DNA of 64,000 nucleotides from assembly GCA_033439295.1 (NCBI GenBank), contig JAVTLE010000021.1, positions 2,356,009 to 2,420,008 of the forward strand. The letters run 5' to 3'. The DNA comes from Deuterostichococcus epilithicus (taxonomy: Eukaryota; Chlorophyta; Trebouxiophyceae; Prasiolales; Stichococcaceae). The position numbers were made by a program, and so were the translations under genes. The stretch's first letter is position 1. Each line of letters begins with the position of its first letter. The notes under the pieces are model-generated. The model ran no database searches, was not told where the DNA came from, and worked only from the letters and a program-made list of their open reading frames with translations. Shown here piece by piece: positions 38,801 to 52,348 of the stretch.

Positions 38801-40655
38801 GCTCGCTGCTGCTCACCGGGCCCAACATGGGCGGCAAATCCACGTGAGTTGCTGCAGAGACTCTCGCCTCACATTGGTTGCACACACCTAACCTTCCTTG
38901 CCCCAGGATGCCGGTGGTCAGCCTTTCGGTGAAGTCACGAACCGTCAGTGCAGGCTTAGGGTTTGAAGGGTTGAACCCACGGAACTCAAAACTCAATCTG
39001 CTGCACATGCAGGCTGCTGCGCGCCTCGTGCGTCGCCGTCATCATGGCGCAGGTGTGCTTTCGACTCTGAAAAACGACTCTGCCAGAGCAGTGCTGTGCC
39101 TGGTACCCACTGGCCATTCCTGAGTGAGCACTCACGACTGAGTGCTCAATGCACAACATCACCGGCTTTGTCCCGGCTCAAATCGAGCTCCAATGCACAA
39201 AGCCCCTCAACACCTCATCCCAGCTCGCTCAACTGCATACGTATCGCCGGTCGGCTCGACGCGTCTGTGACGAGTCGGTGCCACCTCTGCAGATGGGGTG
39301 CCGGGTGGCGGCGGCCGGCTGCATGCTGTCGCCGGCAGACTGCATCTTCACGCGCCTTGGGGCGCGGGACCACATCATGGCCGGCGAGTCGACGTTCCTC
39401 GTCGAGTGCCAGGAGACCAGCTCCATACTGCGGGTGCGCTTCCAGCTTCCACTCCTGTGGGATGCGCTTGGGGACCGGGCAGGAGCCGCCAGCTGCCAGC
39501 CACTGCGCTGCTCCTTGACGACCCGCAACGCTGTAGCAACCCGATACCTGCAGTGGCGTGTGCTACCTGCAAGGGAATCAAGGAAGGCGCTTCCGGGTTC
39601 AGCTCCCCAAAGGAATCACTGTCCTTTCTCAATTCCCGGTCGAGCCGCTGCGCAGCACGCGACGGCGGCGAGCCTGGTGGTGCTGGACGAGCTGGGACGG
39701 GGCACCTCCACCTTTGACGGCTATGCCATCGCGCACGCCGTGCTCGCCCACCTTTCCTCCAGGGTGCGTGCCGCTTTAGTTGCATCCTTGAGAGAGTGCT
39801 GCTATGCTACCCACCAGATGCCGTAATGCCGATCGCAGAACTTATCGATTTCTCTGCACATGCGCACTCTCGATATGGCGCCTTCGCTTCGGAGCCGCCC
39901 GCAGAGGGTAAACCTACATGGCACAACCCTGCACAGCATTGCCTGACGAAGCTGTTCACACATGCAGGTTGACCCGCGGCTGCTCTTTGCGACGCACTAC
40001 TTCCCGCTGTGCGCCGAGTTCGCCGGCAGCGACCGCATCATGCAGGCCCACATGGCAGCGCTGGTCGGGCCGCAGCACCGGCCGGTCTGCGGCGCCGTGG
40101 GCAACAGCAGTGGAAGCGGCAGCAGCAAAAGCGGCGGCGGCGGCGGAAGCAGCAGCTCCGACGGCATCACCTTCCTGTACAACCTGCAGCCGGGGCCCTG
40201 CCCCAAGTCCTATGGCCTGCAGGCGCGCTCTCCGTCAAGCAGTTCTGCGCTGCTGATTCTTCGGCGCGCTGCGGCTGGAGCGCCTGCTGTGCAGAGGCCT
40301 TCAAGGTTTCCACAGCAGCATTGAGGCCCGCTGCCACCTGTGGAGATTAACGGGGCAACCACTCCACGTTCGACTAAGCCCTTGAGTACGGATGCAGGTG
40401 GCGGGCCTGGCGGGGATCTCAGAGGCCGTGCGTGGCCGGGCGGCCGTAGCCGGCATGCAGATGGAGGCCAAGCTGCAGGCCGCCTTCGGCGCCGCGGCGG
40501 GCGGAGACTCTCGCCCTGCAGACCAGGACAGCGCCGCCGTGCTGGCGCGCCACATCGCCACCACGCTGGGCGGTGGCGCTGATGCGGTGTGCGCGGATGT
40601 GGCCACTGTGCAACAGCTGCAGGATGAAGCCCGCCAGCTGCTTGCAGCGGCTTGA
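32868..40655 (+). CDS. MSH6: DNA mismatch repair protein MSH6 (MutS homologue)
   Basis: Mismatch-recognition subunit of MutS-alpha with MSH2. MSQRNISSFFVRTPRQ carries an N-terminal PCNA-interacting motif (QxxIxxFF). A disordered linker is followed by mismatch-binding domain I with the Phe-x-Glu wedge in YKIGKFYELYEEDAQIGADH (FYE at 33991-33999). Next come QVGCPESGIEEAVQRLTAAG, ATIQRELTRIHTPATLTG, HVAIGFAFLDAAADHFYVG, the core LELLENQESGDAAGSLLACL joined to RLLRRWLCRPLTDVRTIDAR, and helical lever exons. The ATPase has Walker A LLLTGPNMGGKST (about 38806-38845), ARDHIMAGESTFLVECQETS, Walker B LVVLDELGRGTSTFDG (about 39674-39721) and DPRLLFATHYFPLCAEFAG. The last exon from about 40395 ends at 40655. 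No PWWP domain is seen. The last intron appears to have a GC donor (CTGCAG-GCGCGC near 40218). MSH7 is the main alternative name. Confidence 0.93.
36130..36177 (+). repeat. Duplicated MSH6 exon end inside the following intron
   Basis: Repeats 36047-36094 at an offset of 83 bp, including the exon-intron junction. The reading GSLLACLDSCASAG becomes GSLLAPLDSCASAG. Five codons differ synonymously and one (TGC to CCC) changes the residue. Both copies end in a phase-1 GT donor, so either could join the next exon (RLLRRWLC...). Confidence 0.7.
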
Positions 40656-41933
40656 GTGTATGGACAATGCGTGTCTCAGCTTCCCCTGCAAAAGTGCAGC
40701 CTGCTCTGGAAGAACAGGGGTCCAACCCTCTTGAAGGTGAGGAGGTCTTTCAGAACGATGTTTGGCGGAAGCATCAGCATTTTTTTAACTACCTGTAAGA
40801 ACAAGCCATGCAAGCAAACGTGCAGTTCACAGGTAACACTTCCAGCATTGGCGTCATAGCTGTGGGTGATGCAAAAGGTGTTTGTGACACTCTCATAAAT
40901 TTTGTACCATGTCGTCCAAGTCAACCCAGGCAGCCCTATGAGCGCTGCGAGTCTGTTGCAAAATGTGGAGCTGGCTGGGCGACAGCGCAGGGCCGCACCA
41001 GCCACCGATCAGTAGCAGCCCCTGCGGCGGCATCAGCAGCGCAGCAGCAGCAACATGGCGCTTGCGCGCTATGGATGTTTGGCACAGCCGGCGGGCAGCG
41101 CAGCAGGGATATTGGCATTCGGCAGACCTCCTGCGGCGACATGCCTACTCCCAAATTAAAGGGGCCACACAACCTCACCGCACATGCGCGCTACACCCGG
41201 CGCTGGCCTGGTGAGCCGCTCGCTTTGCGGCAGCAGCGGCGCTCGCCGTCACAGATGTCCTGCCGCCCCGCCGAGCATCGCTGCTCTTGACGCTAAAATT
41301 GGCTTTGCTCATGTTCAACGGTCACATAACAGCAGTTGCGCACACCAGCGTCCCAGCTTGCATTGTTGGTCGTCGGAACTTCTGGTTGCACACCAGTGCA
41401 ACCTCGCACCACTCTTCTAAGCACTGTATCTGTGACACTGTAGGCACAAGCCCAATGCGATGCTTGGTCGTATCTGCGATGTGATACCGTGCGAAGCTGT
41501 GTTTGTGGGAAGAGAAGAGGAGGAGGAGAACAGCAGGTGGCGCACAGCAGGTACTAGGTAGAGTAAGTTTGGAACGATGAGCCTTCCCTGAAGAGGTTGC
41601 CGCCTGGAAAAAGATGGTCTCGAAGCCAAAGTAATGTACACACGCCTATCTACCTATGGGCTATGTCTAGGTAAACAGCGCTCAACTCAAAGCAGGTCGC
41701 GCGCTCACAGACATGCGACATGAATGCGGCCAGCTCAGGCGGCCGGCCACCGCAAACAATGGCTTTGCGCGGACGGACTTGCAGCTGCACGATGCCCAGA
41801 CGTGTTCCACGGCTGATGCGAGTTGGTGAAGTCTGTTCTATCTGGCTCCATCCCAATGCAGTCTGCTAGGGTCACGCTGGCGGTCACGGCAACGCTGATT
41901 CGTCCCAAAAAGTCCGCCCAAAATTCAGCCAGC
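40656..41933. other. Convergent interval, MSH6 (+) and RNR2 (-)
   Basis: 1.28 kb without a recognised protein. The longest frame is 40808-41290 (+, 160 residues) and shows no conserved motif and no clear splice partners. The first part is AT-richer and probably MSH6 3' untranslated region. The interval is long for two 3' ends in this compact region, so a noncoding or lineage-specific gene is possible but unsupported. Confidence 0.4.
40794..40798 (+). terminator. Possible MSH6 polyadenylation signal TGTAA
   Basis: TGTAA lies 139 nt after the MSH6 stop, following a T-rich run (near 40780). UGUAA is the usual poly(A) signal in chlorophyte algae such as Chlamydomonas; its use here is inferred. 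Confidence 0.35.
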
Positions 41934-44446
<2,513 letters not shown>

Positions 44447-44784
44447 AGCTGCTGCGGCTATCTGGTCGGTGGAATGCAAAGCTGAAGCGCGAAGCAAAAA
44501 GCTCCGAAAGCTTGGCAAACTGGCAGATGCAAGCGCGGTTGTGTGCTTCCGGAACACGTCGAGCCCGTGCCTCGGGAGTTGAATTTTGAAAATGCTGACG
44601 TCCGTACAGGGTTTACTGTTGATGGCGCAGGGGCCGAGGCAGTCATCCGCACATGCACGATATCCGGCCAGGTGCAGCGCACGATGGCAGAGTTAAATTG
44701 CGCTCGCTCATGCTCAGAAACACGCTTCACTCGATGTGTTACGCCTGGTGATAACGGACTCGCGGCCACGGCCAAACACCCGCA
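44447..44784. promoter_or_regulatory. Divergent promoter, RNR2 / APE2
   Basis: 338 bp between the chosen ATGs; 227 bp if RNR2 starts at 44557. Contains no other exon. Shared control of a dNTP-synthesis and a DNA-repair gene is plausible, but no specific site is recognised. Confidence 0.5.
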
Positions 44785-47709
44785 ATGCGCCTGCTCACCT
44801 GGAATATCAACGCCCTGGTGAGCCTCAGGGTGTTGATATTCATATGTTGAGCGTTGATAAGGTTTCATCATCACTTGATGTCACTGAGGCATTGGGTGTT
44901 GCGCTGCGCAGGCAGGGACAGCTCGCAATTTCGACTTGAAGCACGGCTCGTTCAGGGGCTTTTTAGATCACTACCGCATCGACATACTGTCTGTGCAGGT
45001 ATTTGATCGATTGTGATCCTTCAGAGTGGCACTCTGGATGATGTCGCACACGTCCTGTACTAGCAGTCGCATGGTGTCTGCCGCTACTGGCTCATGCCGC
45101 AACCGTAGCACTCGCTGCTGTGCAGGAGCACAAGCTAAGGGAAAACGTCTTGACAAAGGAGCAGGCATGCGTTGACGGCTACGAGGTCCGAATTCTGGCT
45201 GGACAGTCTGGGTAATGAGTCTGTAACCACCGCACGTGGCAGTGTCCGCGATCCGTGCTGCGCTGCACCTTTCATCACTTAGTGTGCCCAATGTGCAGAG
45301 CTTCTGGACGTTCTCAACGAAGAAGCTTGGATACAGCGGTGCGTTTCGTTTCATGCTGTGACTCCGACTCAGATGCTCCTATAAACCTGCCTCGCCACCC
45401 TGCGCGTTGTCCCCTGCCCAGGTTGTAACCGCACCGCTGCAGGCGTCGCCACCTGGTGCAAGCTCGGCTACTCGGCCAAGGCAGCAGAGACAGACTGTTT
45501 GGGCACTGAGGACGACGAGTTTTGGGGCGAAGGCAGGTGAGAAAAAACTTTTCTGCCTGTGGCACCAGGACCGCTTCCACTACCACGGTATTGATACACT
45601 TCGCCCGCCAGAACAGGATCGCATTTAGCATACGAGTAGTGCCCTTGGGGCACGATGCTGCAGCAGTGCATAGGGGCAGACCCTGCACACCGCAGCACGG
45701 CACGACACAGCACATGCACCAGCCACGCTCCGATGCCAAGCTCCGCGCTCCGAGCTCGCAGTGTGTGTACCCCAGGGTGGTGTGCACGGACCACGGGCAC
45801 TTCGTGCTCATCAACGTCTACGTTCCTAATGCCGGCGGCAAGCCGGGCCGCCCGCGGCTGGCAACCAAGTTGGACTTTCTTCGCCTGCTCAAGGCCAAGG
45901 CAGACGCGCTGATGGCCAATGGCCGCGAGGTGCGCCACTTGGACTCCTCGTGAGGGCTGCAGCGCCCTGTACTGTGCTGTCCCTGCACCAGGGCGGCATA
46001 CAGCGCTGTCTTGGCTTGTTGTGGCGCAAGCACACTGCGCACTGTGCCCCCGAGGGGTTTGGGGGGGGGACCGACAGCTGGACGATCCCTCGCTAGAGAA
46101 TGCCGAGGCTTGCTGCAAGCGGCCGCCGTGCGACTGCAGGTCATTATCGTGGGCGACCTCAACGTGGCGGCGTCGCAGAAGGACGTGCACCACCTCATCA
46201 AGCACGAAAAGTGCTACACCACAGACGAGCTGGCGCTGCTGTCGGCGCTGACATCCAGGTGCATTTTGCAAGCCAGAGCACCTGTCACATGCGGCGCCAC
46301 GCCTTGGCACTGCTGCAAGCCTCTTTCCTACGAACCAACCTTTTCCTAAAAGGAGCGTGATCGACCCTCTTGCAACCCATGGCATCTCTGATGGTGTTTT
46401 CATCCCCTATGCGCAGTTACACAGACGTGTGGCGGCATCTGCATCCCGACACGCAGGACTGCTTCACGGTGTGGGACGAGTACACCAGCGCACGAGTCAG
46501 CAATGAGGTGCCTTCCTTGATGCCACGACTCAGATGATGTGACGTGCTCTGTCCTTGCAGCCTCTTTAAGTGCATGCACCGCCTTGCGATCTGTCTGGCG
46601 CCCCCTGCCGCAGCCGCCAGACCGCAGTCATGCGAATCCGAGTCGTGACGGCAAAAGTGTTACACATCGTGCGCAGGGCTGCAGGATCGACTTCGTGCTG
46701 GTCAGCCCGGGCCTCATGGGCAAGGTGGTGTCATGCGAGATCCTGTACAGCACGCCGCCCAAGTGGTGGGGTCCGCCGCCGCTTCGTGCACCTGCTGACT
46801 CCGACCTCGTCACTGGAGTCGACAGAACTTGTGAGCGCACCGGTGAAGCATATGCCGGTGCTGTTGAACACTGCCAATTGACGCCATCGATCTCCGATGC
46901 TGAGGCCTTGCTCGTTGCTGCGCAGGAGCGACCATGCGGGAGTCCTCCTAGGTGCGTTTGCGCAGGGGTCCGCAGCCACGCTGCTTTCGATTGACTGTGT
47001 TCACGCTGGCACACAAGACCCCCTGTGCGGTGCAGCCGCTTTCCCCCTCCCGGCCTTTGCGAACCACCTGACGAACACATGGTCGATTTATCGTGGCTCC
47101 TGTACAGAGCTGAAGGATCTGGAGGAGACGCCGGCGGCGCCGCCGTGCGCGCTGTCATCGCGCCGCATGAAGCGCTTCAATGACCGCAGCCAGCCCAGCA
47201 TCGCGTCCATTTTCGGCCGCAAGCGCCCTGCCGCGGGTCCACCTGAAGGCGCGGCCGCGGCAGACAAGCAGCCGGCCCTGCGACAGCCTGGCTCATACGC
47301 GAATGGCGCGCCGGCGTCCGCCGAAAGCGCCGCGGCGGCAGCGCTGGCCGTGGCGGCAGCGGCAGACGCCGTGACGGACCCCGCAGCATTTGCCGACAGC
47401 AGCATTGCTCCTGTGGCGGCGCCCGATGCGGCGGCGGCAGCAGATGCAATGGGGCCCGCCGATGACGCTACAGCGCCTCCAGAGGAGCAGCAGCACACCA
47501 CAGCGCCGGCAGCGCGGACGACCAGCACGATAGTTGCAACCTCGGGCGGCGTGCTGGCGCCCGCGCCGAGCTTTCAGACAGCCGCCGGCAAGCGGCTGCC
47601 TAGCAGCAGCGGCGGGAAGCAGGGCAGGAAAGCGCAGGCCAGCAGCGGGCCGCCAGCCAAGGGCATCCAGAGCTTCTTCACAAAAACATCAAAACATGCA
47701 GCAGACTAG
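44785..47709 (+). CDS. APE2: AP endonuclease 2 (exonuclease III family)
   Basis: Base-excision/single-strand-break repair nuclease. Exon 1, 44785-44817, is MRLLTWNINAL (catalytic Asn in WNIN). Exon 2, 44912-44998, is AGTARNFDLKHGSFRGFLDH then YRIDILSVQ. Then EHKLRENVLTKEQACVDGYE (metal-binding Glu), SFWTFSTKKLGYSG joined to VATWCKLGYSAKAAETDCLG, HGHFVLINVYVPNAGGKPGR, VIIVGDLNVAASQKDVHHLI (the GDxN motif, from about 46141), YTDVWRHLHPDTQDCFTVWD then EYTSARVSNE, GCRIDFVLVSPGLMGKVVSC, and SDHAGVLLGAF with the catalytic Asp-His pair. The C-terminal exon is Ala-rich and disordered, with RSQPSIASIFGRKRP and a final KGIQSFFTKTSK, both like PCNA-binding boxes. The Zf-GRF finger usual at the APE2 C-terminus is not seen before the stop at 47709. 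Confidence 0.9.
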
Positions 47710-47875
47710 CGAGTTTGTGGTTTAATCGAAAGGTGCTGAGTTGTTTCAGCTGTACTCTAGGGTCGTAGCGAGACGGCATGACTCAGGATCAAAGGGAAGA
47801 TGCTTGCTTGGTCGCATGTATTACTTGAAGTGTATGTGACGTCTAGACACAGCACGCAATAGCTGCGACCGTCCT

Positions 47876-50786
47876 TCACACGGCCTCGAAGCCCAACACC
47901 CCGGTGGTGCGGCCGTGCAGGTTCTGCACGTATGCGCCATCCATCACCTCCAGCGGCCCGTCCACAACGCCCTCCAGGATGCCCGCCTGCGCCACACCAG
48001 TGCAGCACATTGAATCAGATTGGCAGATGCAGCACAGGTCTTGCCATCACGATGAAGCATATCAAATTGTGATCGGCAGGCGCGGCAGAGGTCCTGCAGC
48101 ACCAGCTGGGCGGGGCACCGGTTCCAGCAGCCGCCGACTGACCTGGATGCCGGCACCGATGGCGACGCACAGCTCAGGGTCTAGGCTCGTGTCTGGTGTG
48201 ACGCCCGTGGCAAGCTCCACCAGCCGCTGCACCGCCGGAACATGTGTGCCGCCTGGAGAACGCGGTCAGGCCATCCATCAGAAATGATCACCTATCAGGG
48301 TCATTGCGACCACCGAACTCCCAACTTCACACCCGGTCAGGACATTCTGCAGGAATGAACTGCAGATCAGTAGATCGCAGGTCGGTCAGGCAACGAACCT
48401 CCGACGAGCAGCGCCTTTGTGACTCGCCGCGGAGGCGGCGCGAACCGGCCCAGGTCGCTGCCGCTGCTGCAGCCGTTTGCCGCCTGCTCTGCCTGAAATG
48501 GCCTGCGGGGATGGACCAGTCATCCTCAACAGCCTGTGGCGCCGCCTGCGTATGTGCGTGATCCAGCAGGGGATGCAGAAACACCCTCGCTAGACAAGCC
48601 TCCTGGGTGTGAGTAAAAAGGCAAGCTGGAGTCACCTTGCTGACCATTCCAGAAAAACCGCGTTGCCAGCCCGCTCCATGGGCGCCCAGATGCGTTGCAG
48701 CAGCGGCTGTAGCAGCGCCTCAAAGTCGTCGCGGCAGAGCTGCACATCGAAGCTGCCCCCTTCCGGCAATGGCACGCTGACGGCAGCCTCATTGGCGCTG
48801 GACAGCGCGATCTTCGCCGCCTCGGCCGACGGCATGATGTCGCTAACAGCTGCATTGCTGCAGTATATGGAATGCCCTGTCTTAACTGTGTTCATTCAGT
48901 CCCATTTAGTCCCAGAGCCAATTTGTGTGTTGGAAGTCGCCGCATGCCGACATTCTTGGCAATGTAAGTGGGCAGCCACAGGAACGTCAGTCATATTCAG
49001 AACGGCTGCAAAATGACGCTCATGGCGGCACAGTTGCCCACCTGACGGCATGACCCTGCTGTCTGCAGTGCTGCAGCGCCCATCGCGCCACGGCGCGGTC
49101 AAAATCGTCACCGCCCAGCTTCGAATCGCCGTCCGTGGTCAGCACTTCGATGATGCCCTGCATCAGAGCGTTTGTCCTGTACTCGATACTGACTGACGCC
49201 AGCAACCAAGTCGATGTCATGCGACCCTTGATCAATCGATGCCATGCGAAGAATTGCCCTGCATCTGCCGCTGCACAGCAAAAAATAGTATGCCTTTTAC
49301 ATGCAAGGCAGAGGAGTCTTCCGCGATCTCTTCAGACCAACACGCCTTCCTGGAGCAAGTCCAGCCAGCACACAGTCGGGCCCCGCCCGATTCCGTTTTC
49401 TGTGTGTGCCGGCGGCCCGCACACACCTCGAAGCTCTCCAGGATGCTGATGTCGCAGGTGCCGCCGCCCAGATCCACAACGAGGATGGTGTCCGCCTCCT
49501 GCGGCCTGCCCAGCCCGTACGCTATGGCCGCCGCCACCGGCTCTGGTGCCAGGACGCCAGGCCCGAAGCCTCAGAGTGCGTACGCAACAGGAGCATGGCC
49601 GGACCATGCGCAGGCAGCTCTTGGGCGGCCAGAACAACACGGGCAGCGTGGAAGACCACTGCAGCATGACGGTTCGTGACGCCACGAAGCGCGTATGGCG
49701 CGCATGTACCATGGCATCACTTGACGACTCACCCTGCAGGAGGTGCACAGCCTGCAGGCCGGCGAGCCGTGCCGCGCGGTGGGTTGCCTTGCGCCGCACA
49801 TCCCCGAAGTGCGCTGGCACCGTCACCACCTGCGGTCCAAGGATAACATCATTTCCAGAGCGGCTCTTGTGGACACAAAGCAGTATTGTTGGGCTGTATG
49901 TCAGGGGAAGCAACTGAGCATCTGCCTGGTGCTGCACTGCCCATCTCCGCAAACAAACGGCCACAGGGATGCTGCAACAGCTGCAACAACAGGGGTAGCT
50001 CTCGGCACGCGCGCCGCCAAGCTGCAGAGAGCCGGTGCAGATCTCACCGCATTGGTGACTGCGCTGCCAAGGTGCGCCTCAGCGCGTGCTAGCAGGTGCC
50101 GCAGCAGCTCTGCCGAAACCTCCTCGGGCGCAAGCGTTGCGCCTCGCACCGGGCATCGCAGCCGCAGGTTACCACCGCCGCCGCCGCTTTCACTGCTGCT
50201 GCTGAGCGCATTCCCAACATGGTCAGCTCCATGCGAGGCGGCCGTGATCTCGTACCGCAGGTCGTCCACATCGGCGGCGACCTCCGCCAGCGACCGCCCG
50301 ATCAGGCGCTTGACGGAGTAGAAGGTATCGACCGGGACGCCGCCTGCCGCTGCCCTACCGACCGCAACACCGTCCTGTGCCAGGATGCAAACACTTGCTG
50401 GTGTGCTAGAGAGGCCAGCCCGTCCATATTGAGCTTGCGTTGTGTCGGTCACATTGTTACGGCTGGAAAGACACCCAGGCATGACGTCGGGCCGGCATGG
50501 TGCGTCAGCGGCGCAACCGCACCTGTGTGTATGTCACAACCGACGGTGTGACGGCGCAGCCACTGTCGTCGAGCAGTATCCTGGACTTGCCGCCGTCGAT
50601 GACCGAGATCGCGGAGTTTGATGTGCCCAGGTCGATGCCAACGAGTGTGGTGCTGGCGGCAAGGTGCGCGGCAGGACGGGTTCTTCGTAAGCAATGCCGT
50701 CGGCTGCGGGTCGCGGAGGCTCCGGAAAACCAGATGCGGCTTGTGAGCCGAGTCTGCGCGGAATGTGCGTCGCAGCACCGCTGCAT
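47876..50786 (-). CDS. Hsp70-like protein, ATPase domain only, probable plastid import
   Basis: The start at 50786 gives a basic leader ([20 protein letters not shown]...[10 protein letters not shown]) that looks like a transit peptide. Exon 1 (50786-50523) continues [20 protein letters not shown] then [11 protein letters not shown] (phosphate-1 loop). Further exons: [94 protein letters not shown] (phosphate-2), [69 protein letters not shown] then [20 protein letters not shown]. Normal DnaK-type proteins continue into a linker and substrate-binding domain; here the frame ends about 30 residues later at GVLGFEAV-stop (47876). It is thus an Hsp70 actin-fold ATPase without SBD or lid, reminiscent in layout of STCH-type proteins. 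Role unknown. Confidence 0.85.
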
Positions 50787-50979
50787 GATGCATTCTGCTG
50801 TTGCATGTTGCGCGCCCCCTACTTCACCATGGCGCCATGCTTACCTCCCTTGCAGCTTCCTGCGACCAGCTTCAAGAGCTTCCGAAGACAGCTCCCGGCA
50901 TTGCGCCTGCATTGTGCCTGCCGAACGACGTCACCACCCTGGAGATGCTACCGCTTAGCTAGACGCATCTGCAAACAGC
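50787..50979. promoter_or_regulatory. Shared divergent promoter, Hsp70-like / RGG-FoP gene
   Basis: Only 193 bp between start codons, the tightest divergent pair in the window. No recognisable heat-shock element (nGAAn arrays) stands out. Confidence 0.5.
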
Positions 50980-51850
50980 ATGGCGCGCGGTGAGGGCGGG
51001 CGGAGGCAAAGCGGAGGACGAGGCAGCGGTCAGACAAAGGGGGCGGTGAGCAAGCCCGCCGGAGGCAGGCGATCGGCCGGAGGTGGCGGAGGTGGCAGAG
51101 GCGGCGGTGGCAGGGGCCGAGGTGCAGGCGGACGCGGACGCGGCGGCCGGTCGGATGACAAGCCGCGCACAGCTGACGAGCTAGATGCAGAAATGGATGC
51201 GTATTTCACAAAGGTAAGCTGGCGACCAAGGTCTCTGCGCACAGCAGACTATGTGCATTCTGCGTGCTGCTCGTCAAACTAGGTCCCAGCGGGATTGAGG
51301 CTTCACAGACTCGGCTTTGCTGCAAGATCGGACGCCGCGGATTGTCACATCAGTAGACCACCCTGCGGGAGCACGTTGCACTTTGCCCACATTGAAGCCC
51401 CGAACAACGACAACGCTACACTGCGTCGGGCGTAGTCGATGTGACAGCACGTTGATCTACTCAATGGCGCCTGACATATCCCGCTGTCCTGAGCTGCACT
51501 CAGCTGGCGCCTGTTGTGGGAACATATGGCAGTCTGACATCACGCAGCGGCAAGCGCAACGGGACCGACAGCCAATATTTGTTGATAACAAGCTGGGAGC
51601 CGGGTCTGATGGTCCAGGATGTCTTTTGTGATTGCAGGATGCGCCCACGGAGGTCGCCGCCAAGAAGCTGGACTCTGATCTGGACTCGTACTTTAAGGAC
51701 AAGGGCTCCAAGAAGGCGAAGCCGGCTGCGGGAGAGGGTGCAACAGCCGACGCCGAGGAGGCGGCGCCGGTCGAGACAGAGGCAGCGGAGCCGGCAGCCG
51801 AGGGCGACGCTGCGACAGAAGAGCCAGCATCTGAGGCTCCGGCAGAGTAG
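50980..51850 (+). CDS. Small RGG-box protein with two FoP-type (UAP56-binding-like) motifs
   Basis: Two exons, 50980-51213 and 51638-51850; phase 0; 148 residues. The first 60 residues are Gly/Arg-rich (GGGGGRGGGGRGRGAGGRGR), an RNA-binding RGG box. Exon 1 ends KPRTADELDAEMDAYFTK and exon 2 begins DAPTEVAAKKLDSDLDSYF; these related LDxxLDxYF motifs resemble the C-terminal FoP/ALYREF motif that contacts the mRNA-export helicase UAP56. The remainder is an acidic Ala/Glu-rich tail. No RRM is present, unlike ALY proteins. A role as a minimal mRNA-export adaptor is inference. The gene is divergent from the Hsp70-like gene and convergent with SecA. Confidence 0.75.
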
Positions 51851-52348
51851 GCTGTGGTTTGAAGCACAGGACGGGGCTGCACAGGGGATTCAGTTGCGAA
51901 CGAAGAATCCTGACGAATCGTGACGGATTTGACAGTCTGGGCGGGGCCAATGCCACATCGCCTGGTCCCAGCATGAAGGTGGCAAGAGTTGCTGCCGCAT
52001 GTAGCCATGCATCAAGATGGGGTACAAACGTAGAACACGCCAAATACGAAACGGGCTTGAAAATTGAATTTGGGTTTGACACCACAGTAAGGACCCACCA
52101 TTCTGCCAATGAGCTGTATATGGGCTCTGGACAGCAGAACAAGGCCCTGCTCAGAAGTTCGCACATTTCGACATGTCCAGACGAATCATCAAAACAATTT
52201 ACAGCACCAAACTGGCAACAGTGATGACCACACCCCAAGACACACCGCCTTTTGAAGGACACAGCAGCATGACACTACGGCAGAAAAATGTAGGTTCCAG
52301 ACTCTCTCCAGAATCCCTCCGACAAACCCCTCGACAAGCGACAGCTCC
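51851..52348. other. Convergent interval, RGG-FoP gene (+) and SecA (-)
   Basis: About 0.5 kb, AT-richer, with no recognised gene. Presumed 3' untranslated regions of both genes. Confidence 0.4.

Noticed and set aside
40808-41290. 160-aa plus-strand frame after MSH6
   Set aside because: No family, no splice partners and a mixture of Cys, Trp and Arg typical of noncoding GC-rich frames.
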